From Bryobacteraceae bacterium (GTDB taxonomy: Bacteria; Acidobacteriota; Terriglobia; Bryobacterales; Bryobacteraceae), in NCBI GenBank assembly GCA_030039005.1, contig JASHQT010000100.1, positions 1-10,404 on the forward strand: DNA of 10,404 bases. The letters run 5' to 3'. Made by a program: the position numbers and the translations under genes. The notes beneath the pieces were generated by a model that saw only the letters and a list, made by a program, of their open reading frames with translations, did no database searches and was not told the origin of the DNA. This document shows positions 1 to 6,814 of this stretch, one piece after another (the first letter of the stretch is position 1; each line of letters starts with the position of its first letter).

Positions 1-528
1 GCGGTTCGTCTCCTCCTCGTGCTTCCGTTTGCGTTTTTCATGGCGAAAGGAGACCGGGAATCCGCTATTTTCGCTCTCGTCGGGTGGGTGGTGGCGTTGA
101 TTACCGATTTTCTAGACGGTCCGCTCGCACGCCGCAGAGGAACCGTCACCGCATTCAGCGGGACCTTCGATCACACCAGCGATTTTCTGTTCGTCACTTC
201 CGGATTGTATGCCGGAGCGCTGCGCGGCGCGTTTCCGTGGGTTCTGCCGGTCCTGATCACGGCGGCATTTGCCCAATATATGATCGATTCCTACTGGATT
301 CATCGACACGCGAAACTTCGGGGAAGCAAGCTCGGCCGCTACAATGGCATCCTTTACTTCGTTCCATCGCTCCTGGACATCCTCATCCGCCTGGGACTTC
401 ACTTGCTGCAGCCCTTGCTCACCATCCTGGTCTGGCTGCTGGTTCTGACGACGCTGCTATCGATGGCTGAACGGCTGAGGTTCAGGAAACTACCCGAACA
501 GCTCCCGAGTCGCGCGCCGGAGAAATAG
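1..528 (+). CDS. CDP-alcohol phosphatidyltransferase family protein (5' end outside window)
   Basis: Integral membrane enzyme of the CDP-OH_P_transf family, which moves a phosphatidyl group from a CDP-alcohol to a second alcohol in phospholipid synthesis. The frame is open from base 1, so the first residues (perhaps 15-25) are missing; a GTG at 19 is probably internal. The signature D-x2-D-G-x2-A-R lies at fragment residues 36-44 (DFLDGPLAR) and the last two aspartates at 57 and 61 (FDHTSD). The glycine normally eight residues after the Arg is Ser53, followed by a Gly. Hydrophobic segments flank the motif at about residues 1-14 and 22-38, with more at 66-90 and 115-150, as in this fold. The C-terminal end is charged and soluble. 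The exact substrate (glycerol-phosphate, inositol-phosphate or other) cannot be decided. The last 39 bases overlap the converging gene on the minus strand. Confidence 0.85.
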   Translation, partial: AVRLLLVLPFAFFMAKGDRESAIFALVGWVVALITDFLDGPLARRRGTVTAFSGTFDHTSDFLFVTSGLYAGALRGAFPWVLPVLITAAFAQYMIDSYWIHRHAKLRGSKLGRYNGILYFVPSLLDILIRLGLHLLQPLLTILVWLLVLTTLLSMAERLRFRKLPEQLPSRAPEK

Positions 529-1497
529 CAGACCCACCGCGGCGTTAAAGAAGATGAAGAAATTGTGCATGACGAAGCCGAAGGCGGTCATCTGGCCGGG
601 CCGATCGGGGAAGAGCAAGACCCAAAAAAGAATCGCGACGGAGTGCATGGGTCCAGGTATTGCCGCGCCAAAGAATATCACCGGCAAAATCCCCAACATC
701 TCTCCAAAACCTATCGAGCCGCCAAAGAGCCTCAAGGCTAGCGTATATACGACCACGCCGGCAAGCACGGGCGGCGCGCGCAACGCGATCACCACCGCGT
801 AGTGCCACACTTTCGCGAGCCGGAACGCCCGGAAGATCGGGCGGTCGCGCAGGGCGATTCCGGGAGCGATTTTTCCGCTGAAGAACAGTTGGAACAGCGC
901 GAAGAACACGGCCGCGCCCAACGCGATCCAGGGAATGATGTGGAAGGCCGGTTGGAAGCTATTCCAGCGCAACAATACGCCCACCGTGGCCCACAGGATC
1001 AGGCTGTAAAACTCGCAGAAGATCAGAAGGATCATGCTCGATCCCACTTCCCAGCCGGGCACTCCATCGCGACGATTGAGATAAACCGCGATGGCTCCCT
1101 TACTGACCTGCTCGTTCACCAGCGACAGGATGTACGCGCTGGCGCGAATGGGTAGGATGTCGGCATAACGTATTTTGGCGTTGAACCAATTGATCGCGCA
1201 CCAGACTCCCAGGCTGTCGAATATCAGATAAAGGAAGCAGTATGGAATCATGAGCGCCAGCCAATAAAGCCAGTTCACATTTTCAAAGCTTTTTGCCAGA
1301 TAAGTGAGCAGCCCGGTGCCTTGGGCAGTGGCAGCACGGTTGAGGGCGAAATAGAGATAGGAGAAACAGGCCAGCGTGATCAGCAATGGCAGCAGCCGTT
1401 GCCACGGCGCGGTTTTTTTCGCGCCCGCGGCGGAAGGAAGGGCGGCGGATTTGCCGGCGGTGGTTTGGCTCGTGGTGGACTGGCTGGTCTCGTTCAT
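490..1497 (-). CDS. Multipass membrane protein, LPG-synthase TM / flippase-like
   Basis: A 335-residue polytopic membrane protein. After a 33-residue Ser/Thr/Ala-rich N-terminal tail, hydrophobic segments lie near residues 35-53, 77-98, 152-176, 188-207, 233-255, 265-297 and 304-327, giving about seven or eight passes. The pattern of a conserved Arg and polar helix (IRASAYILSLVNEQVSKGA, 117-135), and a Gly/Pro-rich loop between late helices (FGAAIPGPMHSV, 276-287), resembles the lysylphosphatidylglycerol synthase TM region (UPF0104/PF03706), whose members flip or present lipids. I see no soluble aminoacyl-transfer domain, so it would be the membrane part alone. It starts at an ATG overlapping the TGA of the upstream SDR gene (ATGA), with an AAAGG about 8 nt ahead, so translation is probably coupled. 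The family call is by general resemblance and could be wrong; a membrane protein is certain. Confidence 0.7.
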   Translation of the reverse strand: MNETSQSTTSQTTAGKSAALPSAAGAKKTAPWQRLLPLLITLACFSYLYFALNRAATAQGTGLLTYLAKSFENVNWLYWLALMIPYCFLYLIFDSLGVWCAINWFNAKIRYADILPIRASAYILSLVNEQVSKGAIAVYLNRRDGVPGWEVGSSMILLIFCEFYSLILWATVGVLLRWNSFQPAFHIIPWIALGAAVFFALFQLFFSGKIAPGIALRDRPIFRAFRLAKVWHYAVVIALRAPPVLAGVVVYTLALRLFGGSIGFGEMLGILPVIFFGAAIPGPMHSVAILFWVLLFPDRPGQMTAFGFVMHNFFIFFNAAVGLLFLRRATRELFG

Positions 1498-2408
1498 GTT
1501 TTTCGCCTTTGGCCTAAACTATTCTGGATCATTTCTTCGATGCCAGTCAGGCGGATCCCCAATTCACTCGCGCCAGGCCGGGGATCCAGACGCGTGTCGG
1601 CGGTGATCACTTCGAGTGCATCCGTCGAAAATCCGGCCCCAAAGACGCGCTGACGAATGGTAAGCGCGAACGAAAGCAGTCCCTTGGGGATCGAGCTAAT
1701 TTGCACCTGGTGGCCGAGCAGGCGAGCAGCTCGCTCGACAAGTTCCCGCTCCGTCAGCGAAACGGGACCAAGCAGGTCCAAAGTGCGATTGCGGGCAATC
1801 GAAGGTTGGGCCGCAATCAACGCCGCCCGCGCCAGATCGTCCACATAGAGAGGCTGCTGAAAATTGCGTCCGCCGCCGATCAGCCTGGCTTTGGGCCCGC
1901 TCGCATTCCGCGCAAGCGCCGCCGCTCCTTCGGTTGCGGGCCCCAGCAGGAGCGGAGCGCGAAGGATGGTGTAGCACAGGCCGGAGGTACGCACCAGAGC
2001 TTCCACCTCGCCCTTGGTACGGTAGTAGCCGTTAGAAGATTTCTCATCGGCTCCCGTGGCACTGACCAAAACAAATTTCTCGACCGCGCACCGCTTCGCC
2101 GCTTCCACCACGCTGCGACCCGGCGCAACATTCGCCTGTTGATACGTTGAGCCCGGGCGTTCGACCAGAATTCCCGCCAGGTGGATAATCGCATTCGCCC
2201 CCTGAAACGCCCGGTCCAGACTGCTGGGGTCGTCGTAGGAGATTCGAACCGCGCTATTCGTTTCGCCGAGCAGCGTCCGAATTTGCTCCGCGGCTCGTTC
2301 GGAGCGGACCGCGGCGACCAGCTCGTTTGGCGCCGCACCATTTTCCGATGCACAGCGCAGGATGGCTTGGCCGGTGGCGCTATTGGCGCCGGTGATGACG
2401 ATTCTCAT
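1494..2408 (-). CDS. Atypical SDR, NAD(P)-binding NDUFA9/NmrA-like protein
   Basis: A 304-residue Rossmann-fold protein of the extended/atypical short-chain dehydrogenase group. The N-terminus opens with the beta1 strand and dinucleotide-binding turn MRIVITGANSATG (Gly7, Gly13). The second strand ends in VAAVRS (31-36), where an Arg suggests NADP(H) preference. The VLVSATGAD strand is at 113-121, and Tyr128-x3-Lys132 matches the SDR YxxxK pair. A QPLYVDDLARA segment later in the protein is typical of NDUFA9-like members, which may act as reductases, epimerases or redox sensors rather than enzymes with known substrates. I place the start at the ATG at 2408, directly before the first beta strand and preceded by AGAGG at a short 2-nt spacing. 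An in-frame GTG at 2435 would add nine residues but has no Shine-Dalgarno. It forms an operon with the membrane protein that follows. Confidence 0.82.
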   Translation of the reverse strand: MRIVITGANSATGQAILRCASENGAAPNELVAAVRSERAAEQIRTLLGETNSAVRISYDDPSSLDRAFQGANAIIHLAGILVERPGSTYQQANVAPGRSVVEAAKRCAVEKFVLVSATGADEKSSNGYYRTKGEVEALVRTSGLCYTILRAPLLLGPATEGAAALARNASGPKARLIGGGRNFQQPLYVDDLARAALIAAQPSIARNRTLDLLGPVSLTERELVERAARLLGHQVQISSIPKGLLSFALTIRQRVFGAGFSTDALEVITADTRLDPRPGASELGIRLTGIEEMIQNSLGQRRKT

Positions 2409-2517
2409 GTCCTCTATTCGCGCGACCGCTGGCACTAAGCATCGCAGATCACGCTGCCAAACAAGCAGAGATGGCTTGGGTGTAGAATCATCCGGTAGGT
2501 AACGCCAAAACGGCCCT

Positions 2518-2522
2518 AGGAG
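2518..2522 (+). promoter_or_regulatory. Ribosome binding site for the 2529 gene
   Basis: AGGAG stands 6 nt ahead of the ATG at 2529, a good Shine-Dalgarno at ideal spacing that fixes this start. A TAGAAT at 2483-2488 could be a -10 element, but I find no matching -35, so a promoter is not claimed. Confidence 0.75.
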
Positions 2523-2528
2523 CCCCGT

Positions 2529-3029
2529 ATGACAAAACTAGTAAAAATTGTTGGAGCAACAATCGTTGTCTTGGTCGCGCTTCTGCTGCTGGTGAGCTTC
2601 ACTGGTTTCGAACCTGGGGGCTGCCCACCAACCGATCGATCGTTGTCGTGCAGAGTGCCAGGGCTTTGGATCAAGGGGCAACCCGTCACTACACCGGTCT
2701 CCGACTGGTCGTTTACGGACAAGATTCCCGAGATCAAGATTCAGACCCAGACCCGGTATCTGCTGCCTCACTCGGTAACCATTTGGTGCGCCGTATACAA
2801 CGGCAATCTGTATGTGACCTCTTATCGCGGCAGAATGTGGGTGGAGGATATTATCCGCGATCCCAAGGTGCGCCTGAAGATCGGCGACCAGGTGTTTGAC
2901 CGTACCTTGTCATTGGTCAACGACCCGGCTGAAAAAGCGGCCGTGCTCCAGGCTAAGGGGAAAAAATATCCCCAATGGAAGGTGCCATCGGTTGAGAGAG
3001 CGACCGTCTTTCGTGTGAACCCTGCGTAA
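2529..3029 (+). CDS. Membrane-anchored split beta-barrel-like (PNPOx/F420 nitroreductase-like) protein, copy A
   Basis: A 166-residue protein with a short basic N-terminus (Lys3, Lys6) and a single hydrophobic helix at about 8-25, then a domain I expect outside the cytoplasmic membrane by the positive-inside rule. The body holds PGLW (44-47), VTTPVSDWSF (53-62), YLLPHSVT (77-84), NGNLYVTS (91-98), a W-x5-RDP-x-VRLKIG stretch (104-119) and a closing NDPAEKAAVL (131-140). The W...RDPxVRLKIG...V.DPxE order resembles the FMN- or F420-binding split barrels (PNPOx, DUF385), where this part forms the barrel core. Cys32 and Cys41 sit just past the membrane helix and could form a disulfide. It is a clear paralog of the next gene on the opposite strand. 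No exact function can be given; the fold is an inference. Confidence 0.72.
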   Translation: MTKLVKIVGATIVVLVALLLLVSFTGFEPGGCPPTDRSLSCRVPGLWIKGQPVTTPVSDWSFTDKIPEIKIQTQTRYLLPHSVTIWCAVYNGNLYVTSYRGRMWVEDIIRDPKVRLKIGDQVFDRTLSLVNDPAEKAAVLQAKGKKYPQWKVPSVERATVFRVNPA

Positions 3030-3064
3030 CGCAGGCGCGTCAACCCTGAGTACGCTCCGTGCGA

Positions 3065-3580
3065 TCATTGAGACACGTGAAATAGGTGCATGACCGGACC
3101 ATTGGCGTTGGAAGCCAAAAGCTGCGGATTCTGTTGCGCCCTCGGTCCGAGCACAGCCGCTCTTTCGTCCGGATCGGTTACCGGGGACAAAACACAATCG
3201 TATAAATTGTTCCCGAACTTCAGGCGGACGTGGGGATCGCGCATCACATTCTTGACCCAACTCTTGCCTTGCGGAAAAGGCATCCCCGCGGGGAAGAAAG
3301 ATGTAATGTAGAGCTGGCCATTGTGAACGATGTGTCCTGTCGTTACCGAATGCGGAATTAGGTACCAGGTTCGCGTCTGCAGCTTGTCTGTCTTATATTG
3401 GTCAGCGAAAGACCAATCGGTGACCGGGGTCGTCACGACGTTTCCACTCAGCCATAAGCCCGGGTAATTCCCGCGGCCGGGTGTGTCTCCCGTCGGGTTA
3501 AGGCCGGTGATACGGAGCACGACCAACGCCACAACCAGGCAGACCAGGATGGCTCCAACAATTCTTGTTAACGTCTTCAT
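3065..3580 (-). CDS. Membrane-anchored split beta-barrel-like protein, copy B
   Basis: A 171-residue paralog of the 2529-3029 gene, with the same plan: N-terminal membrane helix (about 8-24), PGLW (40-43), VTTPVTDWSF (49-58), YLIPHSVT (73-80), NGQLYITS (87-94), W-x5-RDP-x-VRLKFG (108-123) and TDPDERAAVL (135-144). By eye nearly half the aligned residues are identical. It differs from copy A in lacking the two Cys after the helix and in carrying a longer Pro/Gly-rich loop (about 95-107) after the ITS strand, before the conserved Trp. As in copy A, an exported, membrane-tethered flavin- or F420-type barrel is the best guess, but cofactor binding is unproven. The stops of the two copies are only 35 nt apart with no strong terminator between them, so their transcripts may overlap. 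Confidence 0.72.
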   Translation of the reverse strand: MKTLTRIVGAILVCLVVALVVLRITGLNPTGDTPGRGNYPGLWLSGNVVTTPVTDWSFADQYKTDKLQTRTWYLIPHSVTTGHIVHNGQLYITSFFPAGMPFPQGKSWVKNVMRDPHVRLKFGNNLYDCVLSPVTDPDERAAVLGPRAQQNPQLLASNANGPVMHLFHVSQ

Positions 3581-3586
3581 CGTACG

Positions 3587-3592
3587 CTCCTC
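3587..3592 (-). promoter_or_regulatory. Ribosome binding site for the 3580 gene
   Basis: Read on the minus strand this is GAGGAG, ending 6 nt before the ATG at 3580. It is a strong Shine-Dalgarno and fixes the start. A TACAAT on the minus strand at 3642-3637 is a possible -10, without a convincing -35. Confidence 0.75.
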
Positions 3593-3741
3593 AATGCAAA
3601 GGCCGAGTTCTTTTTTGGGATTCCCATAACTGAGTCATTGTATACTCTACCGTCCAAGGCTCACTCTCGGCGACACCGAACGCCTGGGGTCCGGCGCGCC
3701 GCGACGAAACAGAAGCGCCTGCCCATGCGAACTTTTTCGCA

Positions 3742-3770
3742 TTGACAAAGTTGCCTGGGCGCAACAAAAC
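3742..3770 (+). promoter_or_regulatory. Possible sigma70-type promoter for the acyl-CoA dehydrogenase operon
   Basis: A perfect TTGACA at 3742-3747 is followed, at 17 nt spacing, by CAAAAC (3765-3770), a poor -10 with three of six matches. Between them, 3750-3765 forms a small inverted repeat GTTGC-6 nt-GCAAC that could serve as an operator. The region lies in the 214-nt divergent gap and would give a short leader of under 25 nt. The weak -10 keeps this tentative. Confidence 0.28.
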
Positions 3771-3794
3771 GAACACGGGAGTAGACTGAAATCG

Positions 3795-4970
3795 ATGCCG
3801 AACACCGCCGAGACCACGCTTCCACCGCCCGCGCCCCTGACCGCGCTCACTGATGAGGAACGCCTGTTTCGGAACACCGTGGCCCGCTTCGCGCGCGAAC
3901 GCATCGCGCCGCTTGTCCGCGAAATGGACGCCGCTGCCGTCTTTCGCAAGGACCTATTGCGCGAAATGTTCGCACTCGGGCTCATGGGCGTCGAAATTCC
4001 CGAAGAATACGGCGGGCAAGGCGGCAATTTTTTTCAAGCCGTGCTGGCCGTCGAAGCGCTGGCAGCCGTGGATCCCTCGGCGGCCGTGATCGTCGACGTG
4101 CAGAACACCATCGCAAATAACGTGATCATTCGCTGGGGCAGCGAATCCCAGAAGAAACGCTATCTGCCGAAACTCGCGTCCGAAATGGTGGCGTCCTTTG
4201 CGCTGTCGGAAGCGGGCTCCGGATCGGACGCCTTCGCGCTCGCTACGCGCGCCGTCAAGCGGGGCGACGAATATTTTCTCAACGGCCGCAAGCTGTGGAT
4301 CACCAACGCGGGCGAAGCCGGATTGTTTCTGGTATTTGCCAACGCCAATCCCGAGGCCGGCCATCGCGGCATCACGTGTTTCCTTGTCGAGCGCGATTTT
4401 CCCGGGTTCCAGGTGGGCAAGAAAGAAGATAAGCTGGGCATCCGCGCGTCATCCACCTGCGAGCTGATCATGGACGATTGCCGGGTGCCCGAGGGCAACC
4501 TCCTCGGCGAACTCGGCAAAGGCTACAAGATCGCCATCGAGACCTTGAACGAAGGCCGCATCGCGATTGGCGCGCAAATGACCGGTTTGGCCCAAGGCGC
4601 GCTCGATCATGCCGTCGCCTACGCCAAACAGCGCCAGCAGTTCGGCAAACCGATCGCCGAATTTCAAGGCGTCCAATTCGAGCTGGCGCAGATGGCCACT
4701 GAAGTGGAAGCCGCGCGCCTGCTGGTCTACAACGCCGCGCGGCTGCGCGACGCCGGGCATCCCTTCGTCACCGAAGCCGCCATGGCCAAATACTTCGCCT
4801 CGCAAGTGGCGGAAAACACCGCCTCGCGCGCGGTGGAGATTTTCGGCGGCGTCGGCTTCACCAAGGATTATCCGGTGGAGAAGCTCTACCGCGACGCCAA
4901 AATCGGCCGCATTTACGAAGGCACCTCCAACATGCAGAAGCTGACCATCGCTAAGCAGATTTTGGGCTGA
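3795..4970 (+). CDS. Acyl-CoA dehydrogenase, short/branched-chain (ACADSB-like)
   Basis: A cytoplasmic FAD flavoenzyme that introduces an alpha,beta double bond into an acyl-CoA and passes electrons to ETF. The length (391 residues) is typical. The N-terminal helical domain (about 20-130) includes IPEEYGG (68-74). The family signature LSEAGSGSD is at 137-145, the beta domain includes LNGRKLWITNAGEAGLF (162-178), and the C-terminal helices carry RQQFGKPI (280-287) and the second signature EIFGGVGFTKDYP (348-360). The catalytic base is Glu375 in IYEGTSNMQ, the position used in short-, medium- and branched-short-chain enzymes and not in the isovaleryl type. Stretches such as LGIRASSTCEL and NAARL are close to mammalian ACADSB as I recall it, so 2-methylbutyryl- or butyryl-CoA is a likely substrate, in isoleucine or short-chain fatty acid breakdown. 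The ATG lacks a normally spaced Shine-Dalgarno (GGGAG is 13 nt away). Confidence 0.95.
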   Translation: MPNTAETTLPPPAPLTALTDEERLFRNTVARFARERIAPLVREMDAAAVFRKDLLREMFALGLMGVEIPEEYGGQGGNFFQAVLAVEALAAVDPSAAVIVDVQNTIANNVIIRWGSESQKKRYLPKLASEMVASFALSEAGSGSDAFALATRAVKRGDEYFLNGRKLWITNAGEAGLFLVFANANPEAGHRGITCFLVERDFPGFQVGKKEDKLGIRASSTCELIMDDCRVPEGNLLGELGKGYKIAIETLNEGRIAIGAQMTGLAQGALDHAVAYAKQRQQFGKPIAEFQGVQFELAQMATEVEAARLLVYNAARLRDAGHPFVTEAAMAKYFASQVAENTASRAVEIFGGVGFTKDYPVEKLYRDAKIGRIYEGTSNMQKLTIAKQILG

Positions 4971-4972
4971 AC

Positions 4973-5986
4973 GTGACGAATCCCAGAGTGCTGCTCACCA
5001 CCACGTTGGCGATCTCGCTGGCCTGGAGCGCGCCGCCGGCGGCCATTTCTCCCTACATCGACGCTCATACGCATTTCGACGAGCGCGATCCCGAGGGATC
5101 GGTTCGCGCCCTCATTCAAGCATTGCCAAGAGAGAACATGGTCAAAGCGTTTTTTCTCATCGCACCCGATGCCAGCAGCCCTCGCGGAGCGCGGGATGCG
5201 GCAGGGATTCTCGCGGCCGCGAAAAGCTCTCCGGGAAAAATCGGCGTTCTGGCGGGGGGCGAGAGTCTGAATTCCATGATCCAGCAGGCGGTCAGCGCGG
5301 GCAACGCCGGCCCGTCGGTCCAGCGCGAATTCCGCGAACGCGCGGAGGAACTGCTGCGCATGGGCGCGGTTGGATTTGGGGAAATGGCCGCAGAACATTT
5401 TGCTGGCGCCACGCCTTATCAATTCGCGCCGCCGGACCATCCTCTTTTTCTGTTGCTGGCCGACATTTCCGCCGAGCACGATGTGCCGATTGACCTGCAC
5501 ATGGAGGCAGTTCCCCACCCGATGCCGCTCCCGCCGGAACAGAAATCTCCTCCCAATCCCCCGCGGCTTCACGAGAACATCCTGGCTTTTGAGCGGCTGT
5601 TGGTGCACAATCCGCGCGCGAAGATCATCTGGGCCCACTTAGGATCGGACGGGACCGGCTATCGCACGCCCGACCTCTGCCGCGGGCTGCTCCAGCGGCA
5701 CTCCAATCTCTACATGGAAATTAAACTGGACCCTGAAGCGCCGGGCAAGAATTATTTGTTGATCGGCGAGAAGATTAAACCGGAATGGCTGAAGCTTTTT
5801 GAAGATTTCCCCGATCGATTCATCATCGGCAGCGACCAGCATTACCCGGAGCCGCACGGACCCGAGCGTTGGGCGACGGTTGTCCTTCTTTTCAATCAGC
5901 TCCCGCCGGATTTGAGAAAACGCATCGGGACAGAAAATGTCGCTCAGATCTATGACGCCGGGCGGCGATCAGGTGCGAACCACTGA
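4973..5986 (+). CDS. Exported amidohydrolase-2 family metal-dependent hydrolase
   Basis: A 337-residue TIM-barrel hydrolase of the Amidohydro_2 type. An apparent signal peptide spans residues 1-24 (short basic start, hydrophobic LLTTTLAISLAW, small residues before the cut), so it should act in the periplasm. The metal and active-site residues expected of the family are visible: HxH in IDAHTHF (His32, His34), a Glu in GFGEMAAEHF (Glu137), His176 in DLHME, His222 in IIWAHLG, and Asp288 in IIGSDQH. Members carry out hydrolysis or decarboxylation of varied small molecules; the substrate is not predictable here. It begins with GTG only 2 nt after the acyl-CoA dehydrogenase stop and has no Shine-Dalgarno of its own, so it is probably translated by reinitiation from the same mRNA. 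Pairing a cytoplasmic acyl-CoA enzyme with an exported hydrolase is unexpected and may be simple co-transcription. Confidence 0.85.
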   Translation: MTNPRVLLTTTLAISLAWSAPPAAISPYIDAHTHFDERDPEGSVRALIQALPRENMVKAFFLIAPDASSPRGARDAAGILAAAKSSPGKIGVLAGGESLNSMIQQAVSAGNAGPSVQREFRERAEELLRMGAVGFGEMAAEHFAGATPYQFAPPDHPLFLLLADISAEHDVPIDLHMEAVPHPMPLPPEQKSPPNPPRLHENILAFERLLVHNPRAKIIWAHLGSDGTGYRTPDLCRGLLQRHSNLYMEIKLDPEAPGKNYLLIGEKIKPEWLKLFEDFPDRFIIGSDQHYPEPHGPERWATVVLLFNQLPPDLRKRIGTENVAQIYDAGRRSGANH

Positions 5987-6099
5987 GATCACATCTGTCT
6001 GTCCCGTCGCCAGTCTGCGCCAACTGCTCGATCGGCGTGTCGTCAAATCGCCGCCTTCCCGATGTAGGACACGCAACCCATGGTTGAGACAATCCGTCT

Positions 6100-6103
6100 A
6101 AGG
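6100..6103 (+). promoter_or_regulatory. Ribosome binding site favouring the 6110 start
   Basis: AAGG stands 6 nt ahead of the ATG at 6110. The earlier in-frame ATG at 6080 has only an AGGA about 10 nt away and would put ten extra residues before the signal peptide. I therefore prefer 6110. Confidence 0.5.
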
Positions 6104-6109
6104 CTCCTG

Positions 6110-6703
6110 ATGAACTCGTACGGGAGATCCTGGAGGCAGGCGACCGTGGTCGTGGCGCTCAGCGTTGTCGTCGCGGGCGCGCCCCACCTGCACGCCGAGG
6201 ACATCCAATGGGGCACTGCAGTGTCCGGTCTGCGCCTCGGAGTGAGCATCGCACAGGGTGGCTCTGGCCGAGAATTGCACGTCATTTTTCGCAATGACAG
6301 CCCTTGGCAACTACATTTACTAATCGCGCAACAAGGCGGTGGTCCCCCTGTCATCGGCTACGACTTCGATGTCCGTGCCGTTAGTCCGGATGGCAAAGCG
6401 GACGATCGATTGGGCTATTGGATTTCCGGCGATCTCGGCGTGCTCGTCCCGATCGGGCTGGTGACTCCGTATGTCGCTGCGCTTCCTCCCGGAAGGATGT
6501 ACCGGGTCAGCATGCCGATAAGGATCTTCTTTCGATTCCAAGCAGGCGGCCAACTTGGGCTGGAAGAACGGCTGCGCCAGGGGTACAAGGTCCGGGTTTC
6601 CTACGCGATACCGGCTGGGAACAGGACGATCACCAAAGTGATAGACCGGTATCCCGACCTTTGGGCTGGTGAAATCACGTCTGGTGAAGCCGGCACTCAA
6701 TAA
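6110..6703 (+). CDS. Secreted protein of unknown function, predicted beta-sandwich
   Basis: I do not recognise a named family. From the ATG at 6110 the product is 197 residues; the ATG at 6080 would give 207. A classic signal peptide occupies residues 1-29: basic RSWRQ, a hydrophobic ATVVVALSVVVAGA core, and a cut after HLHA. The mature part is rich in alternating hydrophobic residues. It has LHVIFRNDS (56-64), a short DFDVRAVSPDGK stretch (85-96), an LPPGRMYRVSMPIRIF segment (125-140), an LRQGYKVRVSYAIP strand pair (155-168) and a closing LWAGEITSGE (184-193). The order 'L-P-G then Y, L-x-x-G-Y-x-V-x-V-x-Y, then W-x-G-x-x-x-S' is what I expect of an Ig-like or beta-sandwich secreted domain; this is inference. 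It stands alone, 93-123 nt after the hydrolase and 116 nt before the next gene, so its transcription unit is unclear. Confidence 0.7.
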   Translation: MNSYGRSWRQATVVVALSVVVAGAPHLHAEDIQWGTAVSGLRLGVSIAQGGSGRELHVIFRNDSPWQLHLLIAQQGGGPPVIGYDFDVRAVSPDGKADDRLGYWISGDLGVLVPIGLVTPYVAALPPGRMYRVSMPIRIFFRFQAGGQLGLEERLRQGYKVRVSYAIPAGNRTITKVIDRYPDLWAGEITSGEAGTQ

Positions 6704-6810
6704 GATCGGCTGGTTCCACCCGGGACAAATGGAATGTTCGCCCCCGAAAAACGCAGCGCCGTGGCGGCTTGATCCCACGCCCTTTTTCGCGGCGGTACAC
6801 TGAAAAATAA

Positions 6811-6814
6811 GAGG
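6811..6814 (+). promoter_or_regulatory. Ribosome binding site for the 6820 gene
   Basis: GAGG (in AAGAGG) ends 5 nt before the ATG at 6820, fixing this start. A TACACT at 6796-6801 is a possible -10 element, but the nearest TTGATC is 21 nt upstream of it, too far for a normal promoter. Confidence 0.65.

Noticed and set aside
3609..3616. T-rich run that could be the tail of a terminator
   Set aside because: No GC-rich stem precedes it on the plus strand and no plus-strand gene ends nearby; on the minus strand it is an A-run in the leader of the 3580 gene.
3591..3776. A 61-codon minus-strand frame in the divergent gap before the acyl-CoA dehydrogenase
   Set aside because: No family resemblance, and it overlaps the ribosome binding site and presumed promoter region of the 3580 gene.
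4913..5638. A 241-codon open frame on the minus strand opposite the amidohydrolase
   Set aside because: The plus strand shows intact active-site motifs over the same region. The minus frame is rich in Arg and has no domain I recognise.
6020..6058. Stem candidate CGGCG with CGCCG in the gap after the amidohydrolase
   Set aside because: Five-base arms with an 11-nt loop and no following T-run are too weak to call a terminator in GC-rich sequence.
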